64,000 nt of DNA, from contig JAJVIM010000053.1 of assembly GCA_022071955.1 (NCBI GenBank), positions 1 to 64,000 of the forward strand, written 5' to 3'. Below, piece after piece: positions 33,495-43,002 of this stretch. How positions within the stretch are numbered: the first letter of the stretch is position 1; each line of letters starts with the position of its first letter. The translations under genes and the position numbers were made by a program. The notes beneath the pieces are model-generated. The model saw nothing but the letters and a program-made list of their open reading frames with translations. It did not search any database and had not been told where the DNA came from. Source of the DNA: Anaerolineae bacterium (GTDB taxonomy: Bacteria > Chloroflexota > Anaerolineae > 4572-78 > J111).

Positions 33495-36400
33495 CGAACC
33501 CACCGGCTTTCGGTTGGCCCGGCTGGAACTGTACAACTGGGGTACGTTTCACAACGAAATCTGGACGATGCAGCCTGACGCCCAAACCGCAGTACTGACC
33601 GGCGTCAACGGCTCCGGCAAATCAACCGTGGTTGACGCGTTGTTAACGCTATTGGTTGAACATCGCAAGCGAAATTACAACATGGCCTCCGGTACTGGCA
33701 ACCGTGGGGAGCGGCAGGAACGCACTTACGTGCGCGGACAATACAGCCGATCTCGCAGTGAGGACAGCATTGAAGCCAAAGCCAATAGCTTGCGCGGCCC
33801 GGAATCACACAGCGTACTACTGGCTGTGTTTTTGGACCCCAGCCAACAAAAAACCGTCACTTTAGCCCAAATTCTGTGGTTGAGCAACGTCGACCGGGTG
33901 GAGAAACGGTTTTACGTAGCGCCGTTCGAACTGACAATTGAGAAGCATTTTGGACAACGCCACATCACCGGTAAGCATCTGCCTGACGGCGTGCAGACGT
34001 TTGGTAACTCATTTTCGGAGTACATTCGGGTAGCCCGAAAGTTGCTGGGATTGAACGGCAAGCCCAAGGCGCTCGACCTGTTCAATCAAACCGTGGCGGT
34101 AAAAGATATTACCGGCTTGAACAGCTTTGTGCGCGAACACATGCTGGATAAGGGTAACCCGGACGAACGGGTGGAGGCGCTGCGCACCCAATATCGTGAA
34201 CTCAACGACGCTCACGTGGCTATCCAAAAAGCAGCCCGGCAGCTGGGAATTTTAGCACCGCTGGTTGAGGCTGGGCGCGAGTATCGGCGCTACGAAACGC
34301 AAATTGAACGCTACGAAGCGGTCAGGCCGTTGATTCCATTTTATGTAGCCGGGCAGGCTCGCAAACTACTAACCCAGGCTATTGAAACGACCAAAGGTCT
34401 TCGTACAACAGAGCAAAGCCGACTTGAAACCGTTGAGGCCGAACTGGAAAGCCTGCGCCACAGTTTGGAGCAAGTTAAGTTTTCTATCGCCCAAAATAGT
34501 GTTGGGCAGATGAAGCGCGAAATTGAAAGCAGGCTGCCGTCGCTTCGTAACGAGATCGACGCTCTCAAACGGGCGACCAAAAATTATGACCAGCAAGCCA
34601 CGCTGCTGGGCTGGCCCGTTTATCAAAACGAGGATGATTTTCATCACAACCGCAAGCAGGCCCGTGTCGCTCGGCAAACCACTCAAGCAGCCATCACCGA
34701 GTTAGAGTCTCAGCGAACTGGGGCCGAAATTGAGCAGGCCGATCTGGTTAAACAAGCCAAAATACTCAATGAGGAAATTGAATATTTGCGCCAAAATCTC
34801 AGCAATATTCCCCGCAAAGTAGCCCTAATCCGCGAAGAGATTGGGGCGGCGCTGGGCCTTTCGCCCGATACGTTGACCTTTGCCGGTGAGTTGCTGCGTG
34901 TCCGCAATGAAGACGCCGTCTGGGAGGGGGCGCTGGAGCGGTTGCTTCATAGTTTCGCTCAGGATTTGCTCGTACCCGAAGACCAATACGCAGCGGTGAG
35001 CCGGTTTGTTAACAGTCACAATTTACGTGGACGGCTGGTCTATCGGCGGATTGAGGCAGACCACTCGCGCTCACAGCCGGTTGCGGCGTCTCAAACCGGG
35101 GAATTTGCCTTCGACAAGGTGCAAATTAAACAGGACACGCCCTACCACGACTGGCTGGCTGCCGAGTTGATGCGCCGCTTCAACTACGTTTGCTGCGTCA
35201 GCCTGGCCGACTTTCAGCAAGCGGAGCGAGCCATCACACGTGAGGGACAAATCAAACACAACCGCAGCCGCCACGAAAAAGATGACCGCCACAACTTGAA
35301 TGACCGCAGCCGCTATGTTCTAGGTTGGGATAATCGCCAAAAGCTACACCAACTTGAAACCGAACTGGATGACGTGGCTCGACAAACGCAAAAGCTGGCA
35401 GAGCAGACTCGCAAAATCAAGGAGACTCTTGATCGTCGCCGCAACGAAGTGCGGGCGCTTGAAAATCTGCTCGATGTGACCACCTTTGCCTCGATTGACT
35501 GGCGCAGCCGCCAAATTGAGCTGGATCGCCTGGAAAATCAGTTAGCTAATTTGGACGACTCGGAATTGCGAAATCTGGAACAGCAGCAAGAGGTGTTACA
35601 GGAGCAGGTGCAGCGGGTTTCCAACCGCCGCGACGAGGTGACGAGCCGAATTGCTGTACTGAATACGAAACTGGGAGAGAGTCAGCAGGCGCTTAAAAAA
35701 GCCAATGCAACACTTGAAACCGTTACCGAGGAACTTCGGACACTGGCGGCGCGGGTACAAGACGTATTCACTGAAATTGACAAAGAACCTTTGACCATTG
35801 AGGGGCTTAATATTCGCCACGTTGAGCTAGAGACATCAATCAGAAACCGGGTAGGTGGTTTTCGCGGCCATCAAAATCGTTCAGAAGCGGTTATCATCGA
35901 TGCGATGCGTACCTTTCGGCGCGAGTATGCCGATGAGGGTGCGGCTTTGACGGCCAGTATCGACACCCTGGCAGCATTTGAACAGATTCATCGGCGGCTC
36001 GAAAGCGACGACCTACCCAAATATGAGGCTCGATTTAAAGCGATGCTCGACCGCACTGTGACCCGCGGCGTGATAGCTTTCTATTCAAACCTGACTGAAC
36101 AAGAGCGTCAGATTGAACGTAGCATCGACGAATTGAACGACTCGCTGGCAAAAGTTGACTACGGCAGCGGCTCTACCATCAGACTAATTGCCGAACGTAC
36201 CCGCGATCCTGAAATCAACGATTTCAGGCGGCAAATTGAAGCCTGTATCCCTGACGCAGGTGACAATTCCCGTGAGGAACTGGAGCGGGCGTTTGACCGC
36301 ATTAAAAGGTTGATAGAGCAGTTTGACAATGATCCTGGCTGGATGCGGCGCGTGATTGACGTGCGCCGGTGGCGCGAATTTTCTGCCGAACAGATTGACG

Positions 36401-36804
36401 CTGACGGCCGGCAGGTAGACTACTACACCGACTCATCGGGCAAGTCGGGCGGGCAAAAAGCTAAACTGGCCTACACCATTCTGGCCTCGGCTATCGCCTA
36501 CCAATACGGCTTGCAAGATATTTTCACTGAGCCAAGATCGTTTCGGTTTGTGGTTATCGATGAAGCGTTTAGCAAGCTGGATGACGATAATGCCCGGTTC
36601 GCTATGCAACTCTTTGACCAACTTGGCCTACAATTGCTGGTGGTGACGCCAATGCAGCAACTACACATCATCGAAAATTACGTACACACCTACCATCTGG
36701 TAGTCAATAACGCCGAAGGCAATCACTCGCGGCTGTTCAACTTGTCTCACGCTGAGTATGTGGAGCGACGGCGTGAATTCCTGGCCGAGGTTCAGACACC
36801 GTGA
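33472..36804 (+). CDS. jetC: Wadjet JetC (SMC-like ATPase)
   Basis: This is an 1110-aa SMC/MukB-like motor. Walker A is GVNGSGKSTVVDALL (near 43), long coiled coils and a central domain follow, the ABC signature region is GKSGGQKAKLAYTIL (near 988), and Walker B is FVVIDEAFSKLDDDNARF (near 1026). It extrudes DNA loops so that small circles can be recognised. The ATG at 33472 is followed in frame by ATGs at 33478 and 33481; the last gives MNLFNEPTGF and is also plausible. It overlaps jetD by 4 nt. Confidence 0.93.
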   Translation: MVMMNLFNEPTGFRLARLELYNWGTFHNEIWTMQPDAQTAVLTGVNGSGKSTVVDALLTLLVEHRKRNYNMASGTGNRGERQERTYVRGQYSRSRSEDSIEAKANSLRGPESHSVLLAVFLDPSQQKTVTLAQILWLSNVDRVEKRFYVAPFELTIEKHFGQRHITGKHLPDGVQTFGNSFSEYIRVARKLLGLNGKPKALDLFNQTVAVKDITGLNSFVREHMLDKGNPDERVEALRTQYRELNDAHVAIQKAARQLGILAPLVEAGREYRRYETQIERYEAVRPLIPFYVAGQARKLLTQAIETTKGLRTTEQSRLETVEAELESLRHSLEQVKFSIAQNSVGQMKREIESRLPSLRNEIDALKRATKNYDQQATLLGWPVYQNEDDFHHNRKQARVARQTTQAAITELESQRTGAEIEQADLVKQAKILNEEIEYLRQNLSNIPRKVALIREEIGAALGLSPDTLTFAGELLRVRNEDAVWEGALERLLHSFAQDLLVPEDQYAAVSRFVNSHNLRGRLVYRRIEADHSRSQPVAASQTGEFAFDKVQIKQDTPYHDWLAAELMRRFNYVCCVSLADFQQAERAITREGQIKHNRSRHEKDDRHNLNDRSRYVLGWDNRQKLHQLETELDDVARQTQKLAEQTRKIKETLDRRRNEVRALENLLDVTTFASIDWRSRQIELDRLENQLANLDDSELRNLEQQQEVLQEQVQRVSNRRDEVTSRIAVLNTKLGESQQALKKANATLETVTEELRTLAARVQDVFTEIDKEPLTIEGLNIRHVELETSIRNRVGGFRGHQNRSEAVIIDAMRTFRREYADEGAALTASIDTLAAFEQIHRRLESDDLPKYEARFKAMLDRTVTRGVIAFYSNLTEQERQIERSIDELNDSLAKVDYGSGSTIRLIAERTRDPEINDFRRQIEACIPDAGDNSREELERAFDRIKRLIEQFDNDPGWMRRVIDVRRWREFSAEQIDADGRQVDYYTDSSGKSGGQKAKLAYTILASAIAYQYGLQDIFTEPRSFRFVVIDEAFSKLDDDNARFAMQLFDQLGLQLLVVTPMQQLHIIENYVHTYHLVVNNAEGNHSRLFNLSHAEYVERRREFLAEVQTP

Positions 36805-37976
36805 TTACGCCTGATGAAATTGTCCGTCGCGTTGGGAAGAAATATCGGGGTGTGCTACGAGCGTGGCTTAAAGATGACCTAGAGTCGCTGTTTCCGTTGG
36901 AGTTTCCGGTGGGGCGTTTGCCTGCTGATTTGGCTGAACGGCGGCAGAGTATCGATCAGTTACGGCAGGCATCAAAAGTGCAGACGGGGGTGGGCTACGA
37001 GCTAATTTGGGACAAGACCAGACGGCGTCAACTGGGCCAACAAACCGAGCCGAAATGGGTGGTCATCGATCAGCTTGATGACTTTTTGGGCCTGGCCCGA
37101 AAGCGTATTGAATTCGACCAGTTTGTGACCGATGTGCAGAATATTCGGTGCCGGCTGCCGGCGCTGGAGTCGTTGTGTTACGCCCAACCTCAATTGGTCA
37201 TTGATAATCATGGTCAATGGGATGACCTGCTGACTGTATGCGAATATTTTATTCGCACACCCCGCCCCAACCTGTACATTAGAGAGTTGCCCATTCCCGT
37301 CCATACCAAATTCATCGAGCGAAACGAAAGCGCGCTACGCCGTTTGCTTGATACGCTACTGCCCGCCGCGTCTATCGATGCTGAAACATCCGATTTTTGC
37401 CAACGATTCGGGCTAAAAAGCTCACCCGCTTTACTGAGATTACGTCTGCTTGATGAGCAACTCAAATCGCCATACGGTCTCAATCTCGACGACCTGGCGC
37501 TGCCGGTGGAGCAGGCGGCTTATCTGTTGAGTAGCCATTTGCACCCCCGGTACGTTATCATTGTCGAAAACCTGATTAACTTTCTCACACTGCCACCGTT
37601 GGACAATACAGTGGCAATGTTTGGCCAGGGCTTTGCCGTACATTTGCTACGCAATGTGCCGTGGTTGACGCAGTGCAACATTATTTACTGGGGTGACATC
37701 GACTGCCACGGTTTCGAGATTTTATCAGACCTACGAGGGCTGTTTCCGCATACACGCTCGGTGCTAATGGATCGCCAAACGTTGGATGACAACGTAGCGG
37801 CTAACAACGCCACACCTTGCACCGAACGTTTCGAACACCTTACCTCGATTGAAGCCGAACTGGCACAGTATGTCGTTACTAACTCTCTTCGCCTTGAACA
37901 AGAACACATCCCACATACTTATGCCGTGCCGCAATTACAGCAGATGGCTAGCTACACTGTAAACAAAGTAAAGTAG
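36801..37976 (+). CDS. jetD: Wadjet JetD (DUF3322/DUF2220 nuclease)
   Basis: This is a 391-aa nuclease subunit that cleaves plasmid DNA in Wadjet. The C-terminal Toprim-like domain shows the glutamate in VIIVENLINF (near 255) and the DxD motif in YWGDIDCHGFEIL (near 299), so the active site looks intact. The GTG start overlaps the jetC stop (GTGA). It ends the four-gene operon. About 125 nt without recognisable features follow it. Confidence 0.92.
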   Translation: MITPDEIVRRVGKKYRGVLRAWLKDDLESLFPLEFPVGRLPADLAERRQSIDQLRQASKVQTGVGYELIWDKTRRRQLGQQTEPKWVVIDQLDDFLGLARKRIEFDQFVTDVQNIRCRLPALESLCYAQPQLVIDNHGQWDDLLTVCEYFIRTPRPNLYIRELPIPVHTKFIERNESALRRLLDTLLPAASIDAETSDFCQRFGLKSSPALLRLRLLDEQLKSPYGLNLDDLALPVEQAAYLLSSHLHPRYVIIVENLINFLTLPPLDNTVAMFGQGFAVHLLRNVPWLTQCNIIYWGDIDCHGFEILSDLRGLFPHTRSVLMDRQTLDDNVAANNATPCTERFEHLTSIEAELAQYVVTNSLRLEQEHIPHTYAVPQLQQMASYTVNKVK

Positions 37977-38102
37977 AAAGTATTAGAATCGTTATGAGAG
38001 GGTCGGAAACTAACTTTAGTACAAAATTTGCATTATGCTTTTAATGCCAAAGGATGGTTGAATTGAAGATTTATTGGCGTAACCAATGAAATACCCTCGC
38101 CA

Positions 38103-38564
38103 ATGGACCCCTTGACCCACACCCTGCTCACCCGGCGATTCGACGGCAAGCAGCGCCGCACCATTGCCTGTGGCCTGGTCCCCGACGCGCCGTTTTACGC
38201 TGTCTACCCGGCCTGCGTCATTGCCCGAGGCCAGCTTCGCTCTGCCCTGACCGGCAATGCCTGGCCTGAGCCGCCGCGCTGGTTGACCGTGCTGCACTAT
38301 GCCAGTCACAGTCTGCCGGTCGCAGTCGCCGGCGCAGTGGTCATCCGGGTAGTGACGGGGCGCCGGCCACGGCGGGAACTGGCCGCCTGGACACTGCACA
38401 TTCTGGTAGACGTCCCGACCCATCGCCGCGATCCGTGGGGGCCGCGTTTCCTGTGGCCGCTGGCAGACATCGCGGTGGACGGCTGGTCGTGGGTCGATGG
38501 CCTGGTATGGCTCATTAGGCAGCTAAAGCAAACTACCGGTTTTCACCGTATCTTACAACGCTGA
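38103..38564 (+). CDS. YdjM-like membrane metal-dependent hydrolase
   Basis: This is a 153-aa protein starting MDPLTHTLL, with hydrophobic segments and a histidine/aspartate pattern LHILVDVPTHRRDPWGPRF. It resembles the YdjM/DUF457 family of inner-membrane proteins predicted to be metal-dependent hydrolases. The substrate is unknown. It is shorter than typical members. It stands alone between Wadjet and an unknown gene, and no role in defence can be shown. Confidence 0.6.
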   Translation: MDPLTHTLLTRRFDGKQRRTIACGLVPDAPFYAVYPACVIARGQLRSALTGNAWPEPPRWLTVLHYASHSLPVAVAGAVVIRVVTGRRPRRELAAWTLHILVDVPTHRRDPWGPRFLWPLADIAVDGWSWVDGLVWLIRQLKQTTGFHRILQR

Positions 38565-38635
38565 GAACTTTTGCCGGCAACTCTTCAGGCCAACCGACGC
38601 TGCAAACATATTCATCTTTGGGAGCTAAAATCTGG

Positions 38636-39058
38636 ATGCAAGACAAACCGTACAACAACGACGACCTACTCGATCCCCGGCAGCTAACCGGTAAACTGCG
38701 CGACGCCGCATATTCTATGGTAGTCGAGGCACTCGCTCAGGTGGTTTACAAAGAACTGCTGGCCCGGGCAGCCCAGGACGCCTGGCAACTCAGCCAGCAC
38801 GGCTTCACTTCGCTGGGCAATGAAAGCGCATTGGAAGAGCTATTTGGCGGCGATGTTTCGACCACGCCTGAACAAAGAGAGATCGCTGAACGCATTGAAC
38901 AGTACCGGGCTACTCACCTGGAATTGAACCGGGAACTCAAAAGAATCAAGCCACCCGAATTGCCCGGCCTGGTCCGACACTTGCAGCAGATTTTGGCGAA
39001 CGCGCAGAATGGCAACGGAAAACGGCCGGCTGATGAAGCCGACGACTTTGAGGTTTGA
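38636..39058 (+). CDS. uncharacterised helical protein
   Basis: This is a 140-aa acidic, mostly helical protein with no signal peptide or TM segment. The middle (SLGNESALEELFGG) and a later coiled-coil-like stretch (AERIEQYRATHLELNRELKR) are the only distinct parts. I do not recognise a family. ATG 38636 has GGGAG about 11 nt upstream. An in-frame TTG at 38618 is less likely because that site overlaps it. Confidence 0.5.
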   Translation: MQDKPYNNDDLLDPRQLTGKLRDAAYSMVVEALAQVVYKELLARAAQDAWQLSQHGFTSLGNESALEELFGGDVSTTPEQREIAERIEQYRATHLELNRELKRIKPPELPGLVRHLQQILANAQNGNGKRPADEADDFEV

Positions 39059-39120
39059 GTACAACCGCCATTTCCGACGCCGGTACCCAACAGAAGTCGC
39101 CTTTGCTCTACTCTGACTTC

Positions 39121-39144
39121 TCCCACCGCTAAAAGCGGGTGGGG
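39121..39144. repeat. IS605 right-end hairpin
   Basis: The stem CCCACCGCT pairs with AGCGGGTGGG around AAA, with one bulged G. It lies 21 nt past the tnpB stop in the direction of tnpB transcription. It is the expected position of the right-end hairpin and of the 3' part of a TnpB guide-RNA scaffold, with the guide then reading into sequence left of 39120. Confidence 0.5.
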
Positions 39145-39164
39145 TTCTGAATTGGATTGACCTT

Positions 39165-40742
39165 TCAACGGCTCTCGGCCACCAAAGGGATTTGATGACC
39201 CACAACATCCGAAGTCTTAGCCAATTTCATAGAGAACATTGCGGGCGACCAACTCAAACTCCGGTTCAGGCCGAAGGAGGCGGGCAAACGCCCGTCACTT
39301 GCCGGTTTAATACGACCCAATGCCGCCCGCAGGATGAAGTCAGCACCCGGCCAGCTTTCTTTAGCCAGCCTCACATTGAGTCGGTCGTTCTCAACGCATT
39401 TCGCCAGAAACGCGCTGTACAGATCGCGTTGCGCGATAACGCCGCAATCGCAGATGTGCCACCGCTTGAAAAGCGGCTTTTCCCGGATGGTTCCGCATTC
39501 GTGGCAAGTCCGGCTCAGTTTGGTGCTGCGGGTCGGAAACTCAACGACCTCACCCCCGGCGCTTCCAGCCTTGAGGCGCAATCGTGTCATAAACGACCCC
39601 GGCGCACGTTTGCCGACAGATTTGCCGAACATTTTTTGGAACGCCCGATAAGACAGTTTTTCGGTTTTGATATGGTTTCCGTAGCTCAGGATACGATTGA
39701 TCAATTCACCGTGCAACGATTTGCGGTGCGCGGCCAGTCGGCGATGGAGTTCGGCCAATTTTTCCTGATTGCGTTTCATCCGGCTGGAAACCACCCATTG
39801 ATGTCTACCCGGTTTGATCCGGCCTTGTTTTCTGACCCAATTACCGTTGGCATTTTTGACCCACCGGGTCGGTTCGTAGTTGTCCGGGTTGTTCAGCCGC
39901 CGTTGTCGCTCAACTGCCCGTTGTAGTCGGGCGATTTCAGCTTCCTTGTCGGCAATATCGGCGACAAAGAGTTCCAGACCGGCGTCGGTATCGCTGACAA
40001 AGGCGATGGTGGACGGGCCGATGTCCAGACCGACTTCACCTGTGCCGATGACCTTGCCCGGCTTCTGGTATGGTTTGCCTTCATTGACCAGTTGGGCATA
40101 GAAGCGGTTTCGACCCCGAATCTTGCGCCGTACCAGCCGGACATACTTGACCGGACTTTCCAGCCCGTGCCGGATAACCGCATCATCCGGGGGAACACGC
40201 AAGTTAAGGACAAGTCCCTTCCATTTGATGACAGGCTGGTCTTCCACATCTCTCAACAGGATGCCCGCTGCCTGATTCTTGCCCTCCACGCTGTCAAACT
40301 GGTTCTTGCCCTTGAAACGGGGCCGACCCCGCTTGCCGACAGCGTACTGAAATGTGGCTTGAAATGCGCGGGTAGCCACTTTCTGAACCGTGTTGATGTC
40401 CAAATGTTCGCCTATCCACGATTGTTTGATCTGCCCGGCATAAGCGTGCAGGTCATATTCCCGGAAGCCGTACTGTTCCCTGACTTCCTTGAACGCTTTG
40501 ATGCGTTCAGGATTGCTGACCATCTTTTTGCCCTTTTGGGGCTTGACTTTTTTGGGCATTTTCAAAGCGGCCTGATACCCTTTGGACTGGCGCATCAGGC
40601 TCAGGCGTTTCAGACTTTCGCCCAGAACCGCGTTGTAGAGTTGCCGCGCCACTTCCAGGCGGACAAGCAGGCTTCTTTCCTGCCCCGGCTCAAGGGCAAC
40701 TTCAATTTCAGTTATGAACGAGGGGGTCGTAATTCGGGCCAC
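39165..40742 (-). CDS. tnpB: TnpB RNA-guided nuclease (large form)
   Basis: This is a 525-aa TnpB-like protein, longer than the usual 370-430 aa. The RuvC residues are D240 (VGLDIGPSTIAFV), E361 (IKTEKLSYRAFQK) and D440 (GVIAQRDLYSAFLA). The zinc cysteines are CHEC (413, 416) and CDC (431, 433), the second pair being C-x-C instead of C-x2-C. An insertion lies between the first two catalytic residues (about 260-345). It starts 3 nt after the broken tnpA. It is likely still active or retained for another use. Confidence 0.85.
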   Translation of the reverse strand: MARITTPSFITEIEVALEPGQERSLLVRLEVARQLYNAVLGESLKRLSLMRQSKGYQAALKMPKKVKPQKGKKMVSNPERIKAFKEVREQYGFREYDLHAYAGQIKQSWIGEHLDINTVQKVATRAFQATFQYAVGKRGRPRFKGKNQFDSVEGKNQAAGILLRDVEDQPVIKWKGLVLNLRVPPDDAVIRHGLESPVKYVRLVRRKIRGRNRFYAQLVNEGKPYQKPGKVIGTGEVGLDIGPSTIAFVSDTDAGLELFVADIADKEAEIARLQRAVERQRRLNNPDNYEPTRWVKNANGNWVRKQGRIKPGRHQWVVSSRMKRNQEKLAELHRRLAAHRKSLHGELINRILSYGNHIKTEKLSYRAFQKMFGKSVGKRAPGSFMTRLRLKAGSAGGEVVEFPTRSTKLSRTCHECGTIREKPLFKRWHICDCGVIAQRDLYSAFLAKCVENDRLNVRLAKESWPGADFILRAALGRIKPASDGRLPASFGLNRSLSWSPAMFSMKLAKTSDVVGHQIPLVAESR

Positions 40743-40745
40743 AGG

Positions 40746-41158
40746 TTACTTGCCTTTTTGTTCCTGAATGTATTGCTTGACCGTTTCAAGCGAAACCGCG
40801 CCGCACGTCGAGATGAACTTGCTGCGCGTCCAAAGACTGGGCAGACGGCTTTTCATCCACGGAAATTCCTTGCGGATGGTGTGGGCTGTGTAGCCCTTGA
40901 TTTGTCCGACTATCTTCACAATGCCTAATTGCGGGTTGACATCGAGCAACAGATGAACGCGGTCGGGCATCACTTCCATTTCAACCAATTCATAGCCGTA
41001 TTGACCTGTTTTTCGAGGATAAGTTCCTTGAGACGCTCATCAACACCGTCAACCAGCACTTTCCGCCGGTACTTGGGGAAGAAAATGACGTGGTACTGAC
41101 AACTGTAGACCAGGGACTTGGTTGAATGGTACGTTTTGTTAGGTTGGTTAATATTCAC
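40746..41158 (-). pseudogene. tnpA: tnpA Y1 transposase, frameshifted
   Basis: The frame beginning at 41158 (NINQPNKTYHSTKSLVYSC and YHVIFFPKYRRKVL) is lost near 41000 in LILEKQV. The other frame resumes with YGYELVEMEVMPDRVHLLLD to the end, keeping the catalytic-tyrosine segment TVKQYIQEQ. One base indel explains the break. In addition the HUH motif reads DRVHLL, with arginine in place of the first histidine, so activity would be lost even without the frameshift. Confidence 0.82.
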
Positions 41159-41279
41159 CGAACGGCCTCATTAGGCTTGATAGATATATTCTACCGTAGA
41201 ACTAATGTTCCGACAAGCACTATTGATGCGATTATTCGTTGGCGCAGCGGGCCGACGAACACGGATACTCATTGGGAGC

Positions 41280-41356
41280 GTTGCCCTGACGGGCAACCCG
41301 CTATCCCTCACCATCCCTGAAGGGATGGGCTTCTCGCGGAGGTTTTTGTGAGGGAT
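41280..41356. repeat. nested hairpins, probable IS605 end or MITE relic
   Basis: Three stems occur close together: 41280-41286 with 41291-41297, 41303-41311 with 41348-41356, and inside the latter 41312-41318 with 41321-41327. This hairpin style resembles right ends of TnpB elements. No transposase gene is attached on this side, so it may be what is left of a third element. The stretch 41159-41279 shows no gene. Confidence 0.4.
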
Positions 41357-41402
41357 GTTTCGGCGTGGGCGGTTGAACTGAAAATGATGCAGGAATAATC
41401 AA

Positions 41403-41436
41403 TTGATCAGGCAGGGCATCTGCCGTGCCTGATCAA
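41403..41436. repeat. inverted repeat upstream of secreted protein gene
   Basis: Arms of 11 nt (TTGATCAGGCA and its complement) surround a 12-nt loop. No T tract follows, so it looks more like an operator or an mRNA leader hairpin than a terminator. It lies about 45 nt before the next start codon. Confidence 0.4.
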
Positions 41437-41482
41437 CTGAGCGGGGGGGGACGGTGACCAACAGAATTTAGCTGGAGAAACA

Positions 41483-42802
41483 GTGAGGTGCAATGTGTTC
41501 ACTCAGCGAACGCAGACTATTTTGATGGGTATTGTTGTGGCGGTGCTGTTTGAATTGGCCACGCCGGCAATATTTCTGCCCGCAGTACAGGCCGACTCGC
41601 CCCCTACCGTCCAGGCCGATGACCCCAGCCCGCCGGTCAGCCCAGTCAAGCTGATCTTCATTCACCACTCCACCGGCGGCGGCTGGCTGGCCGATGACAA
41701 CGGCGGTCTGGCGCTGGCCTTGCGTGACAACAACTACTACGTTAGCGCCACCAACTATGGCTGGGGGCCAGACAGCATCGGCGACCGCACCGACATTTAC
41801 AACTGGCCGGAATGGTTTACCGGCCCCGACCACGCCACCTTTCTGACCGCCCTGTACGCCGAAACCGGCCAGAACGTGGGCGGCTTTGGCGACTGGTCGC
41901 GGCTGGTCGGCGATCCCGGCGGGGAGAACGAGGTTATTATGTTCAAATCCTGTTTTCCCAACTCCGCTCTATCTGGCAACCCAACCGACCCGGTCTACAC
42001 TACCCCGAATGATTGGGAATTATCGGTTGCCAACGCCAAAGCTGTTTACAACAACCTGCTCACCTACTTTGCCACCCGCCCCGACAAGCTCTTTGTGGTG
42101 ATCACCGCCCCGCCGTTGGCCGCCGCTGCAACCAACGCCACCGAGGCGGCCAACGCCCGCGCTTTTAACAATTGGCTGGTCAACGACTGGCTGGCCGGTT
42201 ATCCGCTGCAAAATGTGGCCGTTTTTGATTATTATAACGTGCTTACCAGCAACGCCGGCGATGTTGATACCAATGACGCCGGCCAGGTGAGCGGCAATCA
42301 CCATCGCTGGTGGAATGGCGCTGTGCAGCACATGCAAACTGTCAGCAGCAACACCTCGGCCTATGCCAGCGGCGGCGATAGCCACCCCACCGCTGCCGGC
42401 CAACAAAAAGCCGCCGCTGAATTTGTGTCGCTGCTCAACGTTTTCTACCATCGCTGGCAGGCCGGTTCAACCCCCGCCCCGGCCCTAACCTTAACCGCGC
42501 CCAATAGCGGGGCGCATTGGCCGGTCAACAGTTCACAGCAAATTCGTTGGACAACTACCGGAGCAGTGATGCAGGTCAATCTCTCCTGCGCCATCGACGG
42601 TGTAACCACCACGCTGGCCACCAACCTGGCCAATAGCGGCGTGTACACCTGGGACACGCCGGCCACAGCCACCAGTCGGGCGCGGGTGAGCGTTGAGAGT
42701 GTGGTCAGCCCAACCACAGTCTATAACTCCGTTAGTTTTATTCTGTGCGAACCGGCTGACTGCGCCTATCTGTGCTACCTGCCGCTCGTGTTTAAAGATT
42801 GA
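41483..42802 (+). CDS. secreted SGNH-hydrolase-like protein
   Basis: This is a 439-aa protein with an N-terminal signal segment (ILMGIVVAVLFELATPAIFL) and a catalytic-like domain opening with FIHHSTGGGWLADDNGG. Later motifs NYGWGPDSIGDRTDI and GDSHPTAAGQQ (the Asp-x-x-His block of SGNH-like esterases) follow. A C-terminal Ig-like domain (about 335-425) and the end CYLPLVFKD close the protein. The YLPLV-type end is, from my recollection, common on secreted Chloroflexota proteins and may be a sorting tag. GTG 41483 has GGAGAAA upstream. The substrate is unknown. Confidence 0.6.
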   Translation: MRCNVFTQRTQTILMGIVVAVLFELATPAIFLPAVQADSPPTVQADDPSPPVSPVKLIFIHHSTGGGWLADDNGGLALALRDNNYYVSATNYGWGPDSIGDRTDIYNWPEWFTGPDHATFLTALYAETGQNVGGFGDWSRLVGDPGGENEVIMFKSCFPNSALSGNPTDPVYTTPNDWELSVANAKAVYNNLLTYFATRPDKLFVVITAPPLAAAATNATEAANARAFNNWLVNDWLAGYPLQNVAVFDYYNVLTSNAGDVDTNDAGQVSGNHHRWWNGAVQHMQTVSSNTSAYASGGDSHPTAAGQQKAAAEFVSLLNVFYHRWQAGSTPAPALTLTAPNSGAHWPVNSSQQIRWTTTGAVMQVNLSCAIDGVTTTLATNLANSGVYTWDTPATATSRARVSVESVVSPTTVYNSVSFILCEPADCAYLCYLPLVFKD

Positions 42803-43002
42803 CCGGAACGGCAGAAGATGGCAACTGGAATTATATCCGCGCCGTTGTTCCGGTTTCGGATGGGTGGTCCGGCAGGTGGAGCTATTTGAGGCAATGTCGC
42901 CGGTACTGGACTGGCCAGATGTGGATAAGTCAATCTGCCAGGAACATCAGGCTGATTGACTCAAATCAAAGCGGTCGCTGTAAATATTTAACTGCGGGAT
43001 TT

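Larger units (their letters stand above)
39100..41200 (-). mobile_element. IS605-type element with intact tnpB and broken tnpA
   Basis: tnpA and tnpB lie in tandem on the minus strand. A right-end hairpin with one bulge sits at 39121-39144, just past the tnpB stop. tnpA carries a frameshift and a changed HUH motif, so the element cannot move without help, while tnpB keeps its catalytic residues. The outer limits are approximate. Confidence 0.75.
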
